From: Acidobacteriaceae bacterium
GTDB taxonomy: Bacteria; Acidobacteriota; Terriglobia; Terriglobales; Acidobacteriaceae
Assembly: GCA_003154055.1 (NCBI GenBank)
Contig: PMCH01000173.1
Coordinates: 14,566-29,087, forward strand
Direction of reading: 5' to 3'
DNA length: 14,522 nt
Position 1 is the first letter of the stretch, and the number at the start of each line of letters is the position of its first letter. Positions 5,755 through 11,818 of this stretch are shown here, piece after piece. A model generated the notes under the pieces. The model was not told the origin of the DNA. It saw nothing but the letters and a program-made list of their open reading frames with translations, and searched no databases. Both the position numbers and the translations under genes were made by a program.

Positions 5755-7527
5755 TCAAGACTTCTCCGGGAGTTTCTCTGGCGACGTCTGCATGATGAAA
5801 TCAGCGCTCGCGCCCTCCACCCCGTATTGATAGGGATCGTGATATACGACTGGGTGCTTGCCGCCAAAGTTATCCCACGGCGGCGGCGACGGAATCGTCC
5901 ATTCGAGCGAAGTCGCGTTCCAGGGATTGTCCGGGGCGGGAGCGCCCTTGAAGCGGCTGTAAATCAAGTTAAACAGAAACACTAATTGCACTGCTCCCGT
6001 GAACAGCGCTGCGATGGTGATGAATTTATGCACCGGCATCAGCGGCGCCATGAAGTCATCCACAAACGACGAATAGCGGCGAACATTGCCGGCCAGCCCC
6101 AGGTAGTGGAAGGGCATGAAGATGCAGTAGGCGCCAACAAACGTGAACCAGAAGTGGATCTTGCCCAGCGTCTCGTTCATCATGCGCCCAGTCATTTTGG
6201 GGAACCAGAAATACGTGCCCGCAAAGATGCCGAAAATCGCGGCGACACCCATCACCAGGTGGAAGTGTCCGACAACGAAATAAGTAGCGTGCAGGTAGAT
6301 GTCAATCGAGGGCTGAGCCAGGAAGAATCCGCTTACTCCGCCGCTCACAAACATCGAGATAAACCCCAGCGAAAACAATGAGGCAGTAGTGATCTGCAGG
6401 TTCGAACCGTACAGACTGCCCAGCCAGATCAGGGTCAGGACGGTGGCTGGGATGGTGATGATCAGCGTCGGGAACGAAAACACCAGAGCCGAAAACGGAT
6501 TCATCCCGCTCAGGAACATGTGATGTCCCCAAACCATGTAGCTCAGGAAGCCGATCGACAGCATCGAGCCGATCACCACTTTGTGACTCAGCAGCGGCTT
6601 CCGCATGCTGTTGATCAGGATGTGGGAGACGATGCCCATCGCGGGCAGAATCGCGATGTACACCTCGGGATGCCCGAAGAACCAGAACAGGTGCTGCCAC
6701 AGCAGGGGCGAACCGCCGGCGTGAGGTTGCAGTCGGTCGCTGACCACCAATCCCGCCGGAATAAAGAAACTGGTTCCCGCGATGCGATCGAGGATGAGCA
6801 GCAAGCAGGCCGGCAGCAACACTGCGAAGGCCAGCAACGCGATGCACGAAGTGATGAACCACGCCCAGGTGCAGATGGGCATGCGCATCAGCGTCATGCC
6901 CTTCGCGCGCAGGTCGAGCGTGGTGGCAATGAAGTTCAGGGAACCCAGCAGCGAGGCGACACAGAAGAGCGCGATGGAGATCGCCCAGCAGTTCTGTCCC
7001 CAACCCAGGCCGGGACCGGCGTCCGGGCCGACCGCGCTGAGCGGAGCATAGGCAGTCCAACCGGAGATCGGCGGCCCGTCGGGAATGAAGAAGGCCGTCA
7101 TCAGGGCCAGAAACGCGGCAAAGGTCGTCCAGAACGACATCATGTTGAAGCGCGGGAACGCCATGTCTTCCGCGCCAATCTGGATGGGCAGGAAGTAGTT
7201 GCCGAAGGCCGCAAAGGGCGCGTTCGTCAGCACAAAGAAAACCATGAGCGTGCCGTGCATGGTGAGCAGCGAGAGGTAGTACTCCGGCGTCATCACACCG
7301 CCGGGCGCGCCCACCCTGGAGAGCCACTGCAGGCCGGGGATTGCCGCATTCGGCCACACCAAATGAAAGCGCATCAGCCACGACAGGAACATCCCGGTGA
7401 ACACGGCCACCAGCGCCAGGCCGTAATACTGTTTGCCGATCACCTTGTGATCCAGGCTGAACACATACTTCCGGAGAAAACCCTGGGGAGGGCCGTGGTG
7501 TTGCACTGCGGCGGCTGCGTCCGACAT
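5755..7527 (-). CDS. coxA: Cytochrome c oxidase subunit I (aa3-type, family A)
   Basis: This 590-residue catalytic subunit reduces O2 to water at a haem-CuB centre in the inner membrane. Visible ligands are His91 and His423 (low-spin haem), His421 (high-spin haem), and His286, His335 and His336 (CuB). Tyr290 is the expected crosslinked tyrosine in GHPEVY. D-pathway residues are present: Asp121, Asn128 and Glu288. Two sites differ from the standard enzyme. First, the K-pathway Lys and Thr, 28 and 25 residues after the second CuB His, are Leu364 and Ala361 (segment PATVLTLIW). Second, the Mg-site His-Asp pair is His413-Ala414 (YLHATYFVVGHFH). Length and about 12 helices fit family A, and the C-terminal tail from about 530 is soluble. 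GAGGT lies 7 nt before the ATG. coxB is 74 nt upstream across two hairpins. Confidence 0.97.
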   Translation of the reverse strand: MSDAAAAVQHHGPPQGFLRKYVFSLDHKVIGKQYYGLALVAVFTGMFLSWLMRFHLVWPNAAIPGLQWLSRVGAPGGVMTPEYYLSLLTMHGTLMVFFVLTNAPFAAFGNYFLPIQIGAEDMAFPRFNMMSFWTTFAAFLALMTAFFIPDGPPISGWTAYAPLSAVGPDAGPGLGWGQNCWAISIALFCVASLLGSLNFIATTLDLRAKGMTLMRMPICTWAWFITSCIALLAFAVLLPACLLLILDRIAGTSFFIPAGLVVSDRLQPHAGGSPLLWQHLFWFFGHPEVYIAILPAMGIVSHILINSMRKPLLSHKVVIGSMLSIGFLSYMVWGHHMFLSGMNPFSALVFSFPTLIITIPATVLTLIWLGSLYGSNLQITTASLFSLGFISMFVSGGVSGFFLAQPSIDIYLHATYFVVGHFHLVMGVAAIFGIFAGTYFWFPKMTGRMMNETLGKIHFWFTFVGAYCIFMPFHYLGLAGNVRRYSSFVDDFMAPLMPVHKFITIAALFTGAVQLVFLFNLIYSRFKGAPAPDNPWNATSLEWTIPSPPPWDNFGGKHPVVYHDPYQYGVEGASADFIMQTSPEKLPEKS

Positions 7528-7554
7528 TTACTTACCTCGAGAGCAAGTTTTGGA

Positions 7555-7589
7555 CCGCTGTACAGCGGAACGGCGCCCGGTATGCGCCG
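7555..7589 (-). other. Two adjacent hairpins between coxB and coxA
   Basis: CCGCTGTACAGCGG (7555-7568) is a perfect 14-bp palindrome. Beside it CGGCGC (7571-7576) pairs with GCGCCG (7584-7589) around a seven-base loop. Both fall in the 74-nt gap between coxB and coxA. No U run follows in the direction of transcription, so they are more likely mRNA-processing or stabilising structures than terminators. Confidence 0.5.
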
Positions 7590-7601
7590 CGCCCAATCTA
7601 C

Positions 7602-8402
7602 TTATTGGCCGGATTTCTCTTTCAGCCACTTATCGAAATCTTCCTGCGACATGACGTTCAAGTAGGCCTTCATGTTGTAGTGTCCAAGCCCACAGAGCTG
7701 CGTGCACACAATCTCGTACCTACCCGGCTTGGTGGCGGTGAAATGCACCGCCAGGTCGAGACCGGGGACGTAGTCCTGCTGAATGCGGAGCTCGCGCACG
7801 TAAAATGAGTGCCCAACGTCCTTGGAGTGCAGAAGCAGGTTGACCTGGCGATTCACTGGCACGCCCAGTTCTCCGCTGATGACGTCGTCGCGCGCGTCCA
7901 CGTCGTTTTCCGGATCCAGACCGAAGAAGTTCTGGTTGCCTTCGTCGATCTTGTCGGGATGCATGCCACCGAACTTCCCGTCCGGCCCCGCATAGCGGAA
8001 ATAGAAAGCAAACTGCCCGGCTTGCGACTGGATGGTCATGGCGTCTTTGTCGGGCGCCGCAAAATAAACACTGGCCCACGCCTTCTGGCCGATCACACCG
8101 AGGGCAAGAATTTCAGTCCCGACCAGAACCAATGCGGCAATCACCAGGCCCTTGGCCCCGCCGGGAAAGGTCTTGAGCTTGTCGCCTGTCTTTCGGCCCG
8201 TGTACTGCCAGATGAAAAGCCCGAGGATGAACTGCGCGGCAAGGAAGGAAAAACCGGCCTCATACATCGTGTCCTTCATTTGCTCGTCGATCGCGTGCCC
8301 GTGGGTGGAAATATCCTCGGGAGGCCCCCAGTAATTCATCACGATCGGGACCGCGGATAGGATCGCGATGAGTGCCAACGTGACTGCAAAGATCTTGCCC
8401 AT
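7602..8402 (-). CDS. coxB: Cytochrome c oxidase subunit II with CuA site
   Basis: This 266-residue subunit accepts electrons from a periplasmic carrier at CuA and passes them to subunit I. It has a signal-like segment (4-22), two membrane helices (about 47-66 and 84-104) and a periplasmic cupredoxin domain. CuA ligands are His198 in DVGHSF, then Cys233, Cys237, His241 and Met244 in CTQLCGLGHYNM. Gln235 replaces the Glu that normally gives its carbonyl to CuA and its side chain to the Mg site. There is no CxxCH, so this is aa3-type, not caa3; electrons must come from separate carriers, and the operon supplies two. The Glu usual before the second membrane helix (entry of the K pathway) is not evident. 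GGAGGA sits 4 nt before the ATG. An acidic insertion (about 145-180) lies within the cupredoxin domain. Confidence 0.96.
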   Translation of the reverse strand: MGKIFAVTLALIAILSAVPIVMNYWGPPEDISTHGHAIDEQMKDTMYEAGFSFLAAQFILGLFIWQYTGRKTGDKLKTFPGGAKGLVIAALVLVGTEILALGVIGQKAWASVYFAAPDKDAMTIQSQAGQFAFYFRYAGPDGKFGGMHPDKIDEGNQNFFGLDPENDVDARDDVISGELGVPVNRQVNLLLHSKDVGHSFYVRELRIQQDYVPGLDLAVHFTATKPGRYEIVCTQLCGLGHYNMKAYLNVMSQEDFDKWLKEKSGQ

Positions 8403-8438
8403 TCAGTCCTCCGCTCCGGTCGTCCTCGATCACCGGAC

Positions 8439-8463
8439 GGCGGCGGAGACCAGTTCCGCCGCC
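8439..8463 (-). other. GC-rich hairpin between the blue copper gene and coxB
   Basis: GGCGGCGGA (8439-8447) and TCCGCCGCC (8455-8463) form a perfect 9-bp stem with a seven-base loop. It lies in the 78-nt gap, the largest inside the operon, and no U run follows. It may set different mRNA levels for the electron carriers and the oxidase subunits. Confidence 0.55.
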
Positions 8464-8480
8464 CCCGATAACCAGGATGA

Positions 8481-9182
8481 CTAGTAAGGCTTGGCCGTAA
8501 AGCTGAAGTTCACGTCTTTGGTTTCGTTCCCCGTGATCGTGACGTCTGCGGTCTTGGTGCCGTAGCTCTCATGCCACGCGGTGATGGTGTACTTTCCCGG
8601 AGGCAGGTTGGGCAGCTTGAATCCCCCATCGTCTTTGCTCACGTCCACGTGCGAGGTCTTCAGTACCGCGAAATAACCATGCATCCAGGGATGGACGTTA
8701 CACTTCACCGGAATGAACTCTTCCTTGTCGTATTTTTCCGAGATCGGCGGAGTCCCCGGTGGCTGGGATTTATTCCACTCGCGGTTGGTTTTGGCCAGCG
8801 GGTGAATGTTGTGCGATGTCTGATCGTTGTTGACGACCTTCAACTCCTGGCCGGTATGCATGGTCAGCACGTGCGGGATGTATTGGCAGCCCTTCTGCTC
8901 GAACGTGACCGCCTGCGGCGGAACTTGCCCCTCGTCCGGAGCTCCGGTCGAGATGTACACCACCACGTTGCCCAGGGCATTATTCGCGCCAGTGACCACC
9001 GTCTCGGTCGTCACCGGAGTGGCATGCTCCTTGGCGCAGCTCGGTTCTTTCGACATGTCAATGGGTTTGGGTTTGGCTGGAGTGCCCGTGTAAGTCACCT
9101 TGCCGCTCACTGTTCCAGCGAACATCAGGCCCGGGCAAATCAGCAGCATCAACAGCGCAGCCAGCATTTGCTTTGTACGCAT
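8481..9182 (-). CDS. Plastocyanin-like blue copper protein
   Basis: This 233-residue exported protein has a signal peptide (1 to about 22, ending in FAG). A beta-rich N-terminal region (about 23-80) starts with VSGKVTYTGTPAKPKPID. The cupredoxin core has type-1 copper ligands: His124 in NNDQTSHNIH, and Cys161, His164 and Met167 in KCNVHPWMHGYF. The C-terminus (about 187-233) has a carboxypeptidase-regulatory-like pattern (GGFKLPNLPPGKYTITAWHE). The periplasmic copper protein is a likely one-electron carrier to the CuA site of the oxidase encoded next. The start is the ATG at 9182, with GGAGGA at 9191-9196 and an 8-nt spacer; an upstream in-frame ATG at 9206 lies before this ribosome binding site and would place charged residues before the signal. 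It follows the cytochrome gene by 26 nt. Confidence 0.88.
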   Translation of the reverse strand: MRTKQMLAALLMLLICPGLMFAGTVSGKVTYTGTPAKPKPIDMSKEPSCAKEHATPVTTETVVTGANNALGNVVVYISTGAPDEGQVPPQAVTFEQKGCQYIPHVLTMHTGQELKVVNNDQTSHNIHPLAKTNREWNKSQPPGTPPISEKYDKEEFIPVKCNVHPWMHGYFAVLKTSHVDVSKDDGGFKLPNLPPGKYTITAWHESYGTKTADVTITGNETKDVNFSFTAKPY

Positions 9183-9190
9183 TGAATAAT

Positions 9191-9196
9191 TCCTCC
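9191..9196 (-). promoter_or_regulatory. Ribosome binding site that fixes the blue copper protein start
   Basis: GGAGGA on the minus strand lies 8 nt before the ATG at 9182. It excludes the in-frame ATG at 9206. Confidence 0.7.
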
Positions 9197-9208
9197 AATT
9201 CTGCAATC

Positions 9209-10117
9209 TTAACGCCCGCCGCCAGCCGACGGTCTGCCGTTGTTGCTGGGAGCGGGGTTGCTGGCGGATGGCTTGTCGCCGGGAGCCTTAAGCGCAGAAG
9301 GTCCGCCCGCTGCCTTCAGAGCGCTGTTTTCCGGGCTTCGGCGATTGGTCTGCAACGTCCGCAAGAAGTGGACTAGGTCCCAGGCGTCGTTGGGCTGAAT
9401 CACATCCGCGAATGACGGCATGGGAGTACCGTCCACGCCGGTCATGAAGATGCGATACAGATCCTGATTGGTGACGCCGCATTTGAAGCGCCCATCGTTT
9501 TCTGCCGCGGCGAAATTGTACGGGTGGATCGGTTGATCTTTGCTGTCGGTGAGCGTGGAAGCCGAAGGCCCGTCCCCGTGCCCTTGCTGGCCATGACACT
9601 TCCAGCACTCCATTTTCTGGAACAATTCGGCTCCGTGCCTGATGCTGGCAATGTCGACTGCCGTCTCGGCTGGAATCTTGATGGGATCGCCCGCTTTCTC
9701 TGTCTTCCACCGCTCCGAGAAAGTCTTGATATATGCGATCAGGTCCTGCCGGTTTTCGTCGCTCAGCGGGCGCCACGACGGCATGTTGCTCGCCTCCACG
9801 CCACGCAGAAGCGTGTTGATCAGGTCCGAGTCAAGGGGCAGCGTACCGGTCGGGGTCGAGCGGCACTTGAAAGTGGCCGCCGTGAAGTCGCGCGGCCTGG
9901 GATCGAGGAACTGCGCGTTGTCTCCATTGCCGTCGCCAAAGACGCCATGGCAGTACACGCAATACCTCAGGTACAACCCATGCCCACGCTGCTCCGATGG
10001 TGGGAAGCCATCCCGCGGTGTCGGGTATCCGGAGCTGGTGCCAGCATTCTGGGCGAACACGCTTCCCAGCGCCATGGCGATGAACAAAATGCAGCGGCAA
10101 GTGGTTCGAATTGTCAT
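9209..10117 (-). CDS. Dihaem periplasmic cytochrome c
   Basis: This 302-residue cytochrome has a signal peptide (cleavage after VFA at residue 22) and two class I cytochrome c domains. Haem motifs are CVYCH (53-57) and CWKCH (171-175). The probable sixth ligands are Met112 in SNMPSW and Met233 in TPMPSF. The C-terminus (about 260-302) is a disordered tail rich in Pro, Ser, Gly and Ala. It should shuttle electrons in the periplasm. Its place between an outer-membrane cytochrome-porin and a copper protein suggests that it links the outer membrane to the oxidase, like Cyc1 in the rus operon. Its domains are not clearly of the Cyc1 (c4) type, so the parallel is positional. It starts 9 nt after the cytochrome-porin gene with GGGAGG 4 nt before the ATG. 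Two Cys in the signal peptide (7 and 9) would be removed. Confidence 0.92.
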   Translation of the reverse strand: MTIRTTCRCILFIAMALGSVFAQNAGTSSGYPTPRDGFPPSEQRGHGLYLRYCVYCHGVFGDGNGDNAQFLDPRPRDFTAATFKCRSTPTGTLPLDSDLINTLLRGVEASNMPSWRPLSDENRQDLIAYIKTFSERWKTEKAGDPIKIPAETAVDIASIRHGAELFQKMECWKCHGQQGHGDGPSASTLTDSKDQPIHPYNFAAAENDGRFKCGVTNQDLYRIFMTGVDGTPMPSFADVIQPNDAWDLVHFLRTLQTNRRSPENSALKAAGGPSALKAPGDKPSASNPAPSNNGRPSAGGGR

Positions 10118-10126
10118 GATGCCTCC

Positions 10127-11488
10127 CTAGAAAGCGAAGTCGAATCCCGTGAAGAAGCTGTTGAACCGCTGATCGGCGCCGCTGTCCGCGGTTTTAGATT
10201 GGCGCAGCGTGGAGAATTCCAGGTGCCACGCGAAACCCGCACGACTGTTGATGAACGGGTAGTAGCGGTAAGCGGCGGTGAAGACATCGGTGTTGCCGAA
10301 GTCGCTGGGCAAACTGCTCAGGGGCTGCCGCGACATGCGCACCAGTTCGTAGCGGCCAAGAATGAAGTTCTTGGGCGACAAGGTGTAGTGGCCTTCGAAC
10401 GTCCCGGTATTCCATGTGGGACCCTGCGCGCCCTCCGGCAGTTCGCCATTTACCGGCGTCGCATTGCCGAGATAGACATTGTCGGAGGCGCGCTGAAACA
10501 CGCCCGTGAGGTCGAACTTCCCGACATATAAGTTGCCGTAGGCGCCGACCCGGTAGAACGAACGGTTCCCGCGTCCGGTGCCCGGAATGGGTTCTCCACC
10601 GCTGGTGAGGAAATACGTTGGCCGGAGTCCCGTGACCCCAAACACGCCGACGCGCTGCAAGCCCAGCTTCCCGGCCATGAATCCCTGGCTGAGGTGCACG
10701 TACCCGTCATAGCTTCGGCCCCCGGGCAAACCCAGGTTGCCATCCGTGCTGCTGATCAGCGAAGCGGCGTATCGGGTGTGATCGTCAAGCGAGTGTCCCA
10801 TCAACTCCACTCCGAGCTGGTTTTCGCCGACCGTAAAATCGTTAATATCGCCTCCGGGAACATAGTGGTACAGCTGATAGGCTCCGCCGGTGTTCGAGAA
10901 CGACATCATGCGTTTTTCCGAGAGCGGCCCATCCAGTTCGAATTTTCCGAACTTAAAGTTGAGCCAGGGGGAACCCTTGATGTTGTCGATGCGAACATTG
11001 GCCGACTCGAAGCCGACCGTGCCTGCCACTCCGTCGATGGACGGCACCAGCAGGAACGAAACATTCTTGCCGAGCGTACCCGCGGCCAGGATGTCGATGC
11101 CGGTCAGATCGAAGCCGGAGGTCTTGATCGTTTGCTCCACGGTACCGTCGCCGGAGTCCACAGATTGGCGGCTGGCGCTCTCGTAGTGCCAGTGCGGCGT
11201 GATTCGCATCGCGACTGGCCAGTACGAGGGATTGAGCCAGATCGGTGAGTCGCGGTCGTTGTTCAACTGGTAGCCGTTGTCCTTGAAGTTCTGGCCAAAG
11301 CTGTTCAACTTCGGCCACGCTTCGTGACAGGCCGAACAAGGCAGCCCGTACTTGCGAGCAAACGCCGGGATGGCATGCGCTGGTGCGCTGCTCAGGATCA
11401 CGAACGCAATCCCGAAAAACGCCACCGCCAGAGAGGCCGCAAGTCTCGATTGTTGATACCGCGCACGAGTGCCACAGAACATCCGCAT
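10127..11488 (-). CDS. Outer-membrane monohaem cytochrome-porin, Cyc2-like
   Basis: This 453-residue protein has a signal peptide (cleavage after AHA at residue 39). The N-terminal haem motif CSACH (51-55) sits in AFARKYGLPCSACHEAWPKL, followed by NSFGQNFKDNGYQ. The rest is rich in alternating aromatic and polar residues and ends in FTGFDFAF, as expected of a beta-barrel ending in Phe. The haem segment is very like that of Cyc2, the fused cytochrome-porin that takes electrons from Fe(II) across the outer membrane. Length also fits. Family members exist in bacteria that are not iron oxidisers, so the substrate is open. The start at 11488 is chosen for AAAGGGG at 11494-11500 and for the signal peptide; the frame stays open to 11614 without a good start. 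It is the first gene of the oxidase operon. Confidence 0.85.
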   Translation of the reverse strand: MRMFCGTRARYQQSRLAASLAVAFFGIAFVILSSAPAHAIPAFARKYGLPCSACHEAWPKLNSFGQNFKDNGYQLNNDRDSPIWLNPSYWPVAMRITPHWHYESASRQSVDSGDGTVEQTIKTSGFDLTGIDILAAGTLGKNVSFLLVPSIDGVAGTVGFESANVRIDNIKGSPWLNFKFGKFELDGPLSEKRMMSFSNTGGAYQLYHYVPGGDINDFTVGENQLGVELMGHSLDDHTRYAASLISSTDGNLGLPGGRSYDGYVHLSQGFMAGKLGLQRVGVFGVTGLRPTYFLTSGGEPIPGTGRGNRSFYRVGAYGNLYVGKFDLTGVFQRASDNVYLGNATPVNGELPEGAQGPTWNTGTFEGHYTLSPKNFILGRYELVRMSRQPLSSLPSDFGNTDVFTAAYRYYPFINSRAGFAWHLEFSTLRQSKTADSGADQRFNSFFTGFDFAF

Positions 11489-11493
11489 AAGCG

Positions 11494-11500
11494 CCCCTTT
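11494..11500 (-). promoter_or_regulatory. Ribosome binding site that fixes the cytochrome-porin start
   Basis: AAAGGGG on the minus strand lies 5 nt before the ATG at 11488. A second in-frame ATG two codons later is possible but more distant. Confidence 0.6.
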
Positions 11501-11543
11501 CAACTGTCGCTCTTGACTCTGTTTGTGGGCAGGGATTTCCCAG

Positions 11544-11562
11544 TTCGGGGAGACTCCCCGAA
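11544..11562 (-). promoter_or_regulatory. 19-bp perfect palindrome in the leader of the oxidase operon
   Basis: TTCGGGGAG (11544-11552) and CTCCCCGAA (11554-11562) flank one base, 55 nt before the start of the cytochrome-porin gene. In mRNA it makes an 8-bp stem with a three-base loop. In DNA it could be a repressor site. No U run follows. Which of the two roles applies cannot be read from the sequence. Confidence 0.5.
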
Positions 11563-11652
11563 AGGAAGGAAACGACGAAGTGAGAGTGTGAATTGCTCTC
11601 AGCAGTGCCCACACGACGCTGCCAACTCTCTACACCCCAAGTCTGGTGCGGG

Positions 11653-11682
11653 ATACTACATCCGCTTTTGGTCGGAACGCAA
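11653..11682 (-). promoter_or_regulatory. Possible weak promoter of the oxidase operon
   Basis: On the minus strand TTGCGT (11682-11677) and TAGTAT (11658-11653) are separated by 18 nt. Both match the consensus only partly. It would give a leader of about 160 nt that includes the 19-bp palindrome. Confidence 0.25.
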
Positions 11683-11711
11683 GTGGATTTTTTGGAATTT
11701 AAACGTTTTGC

Positions 11712-11740
11712 TTGAGAAGAGAGGTCTCGGCGACAATAAT
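11712..11740 (+). promoter_or_regulatory. Sigma70-like promoter of the SH3 gene pair and ctaB
   Basis: TTGAGA (11712-11717) and AATAAT (11735-11740) are spaced by 17 nt, each one base from consensus. Transcription would start near 11747, giving a leader of about 72 nt. Confidence 0.6.
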
Positions 11741-11818
11741 CGCACTGTGCGCTGCACGTGCTTCCGGCAGTCACTGCCACAATTGCGCCTTGACTTCTCC
11801 TGGTGCGCCGGAGTACTT

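Larger units (their letters stand above)
11489..11818. other. Divergent intergenic region of 330 nt, no gene
   Basis: This separates the leftward oxidase operon from the rightward SH3/ctaB genes. I see no credible gene in it. It contains a plus-strand promoter candidate (11712-11740), a weak minus-strand promoter candidate (11653-11682), and two neighbouring palindromes, GGGATTTCCC (11532-11541) and a 19-bp one (11544-11562). Confidence 0.6.

Noticed and set aside
5755..7527. Nitric oxide reductase or cbb3 identity for subunit I
   Set aside because: The GHPEVY motif keeps the crosslinked Tyr and D-pathway Glu, and subunit II has a complete CuA ligand set, so this is an A-family O2 reductase despite the missing Lys.
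6520..7665. Long plus-strand open frame of 381 codons opposite coxA
   Set aside because: It lies entirely on the antisense of coxA and the coxB end, and its protein is rich in Arg, His, Gln and Glu with no domain, as expected from an antisense frame of a GC-rich membrane protein gene.
7602..8402. caa3-type oxidase with fused haem c on subunit II
   Set aside because: No CxxCH occurs in the subunit II protein, which ends soon after the CuA domain.
9524..10531. Plus-strand open frame of 335 codons opposite the cytochrome genes
   Set aside because: Antisense to two clear cytochrome genes with haem motifs; no recognisable domain or ribosome binding site.
10953..11780. Minus-strand open frame of 275 codons overlapping the cytochrome-porin start
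   Set aside because: Alternate frame of the cytochrome-porin gene; the real frame has a signal peptide and CxxCH.
11324..11818. Upstream extension of the first SH3 gene
   Set aside because: It overlaps the oppositely oriented cytochrome-porin gene and the promoter region, and the real protein begins with a signal segment after a good ribosome binding site.
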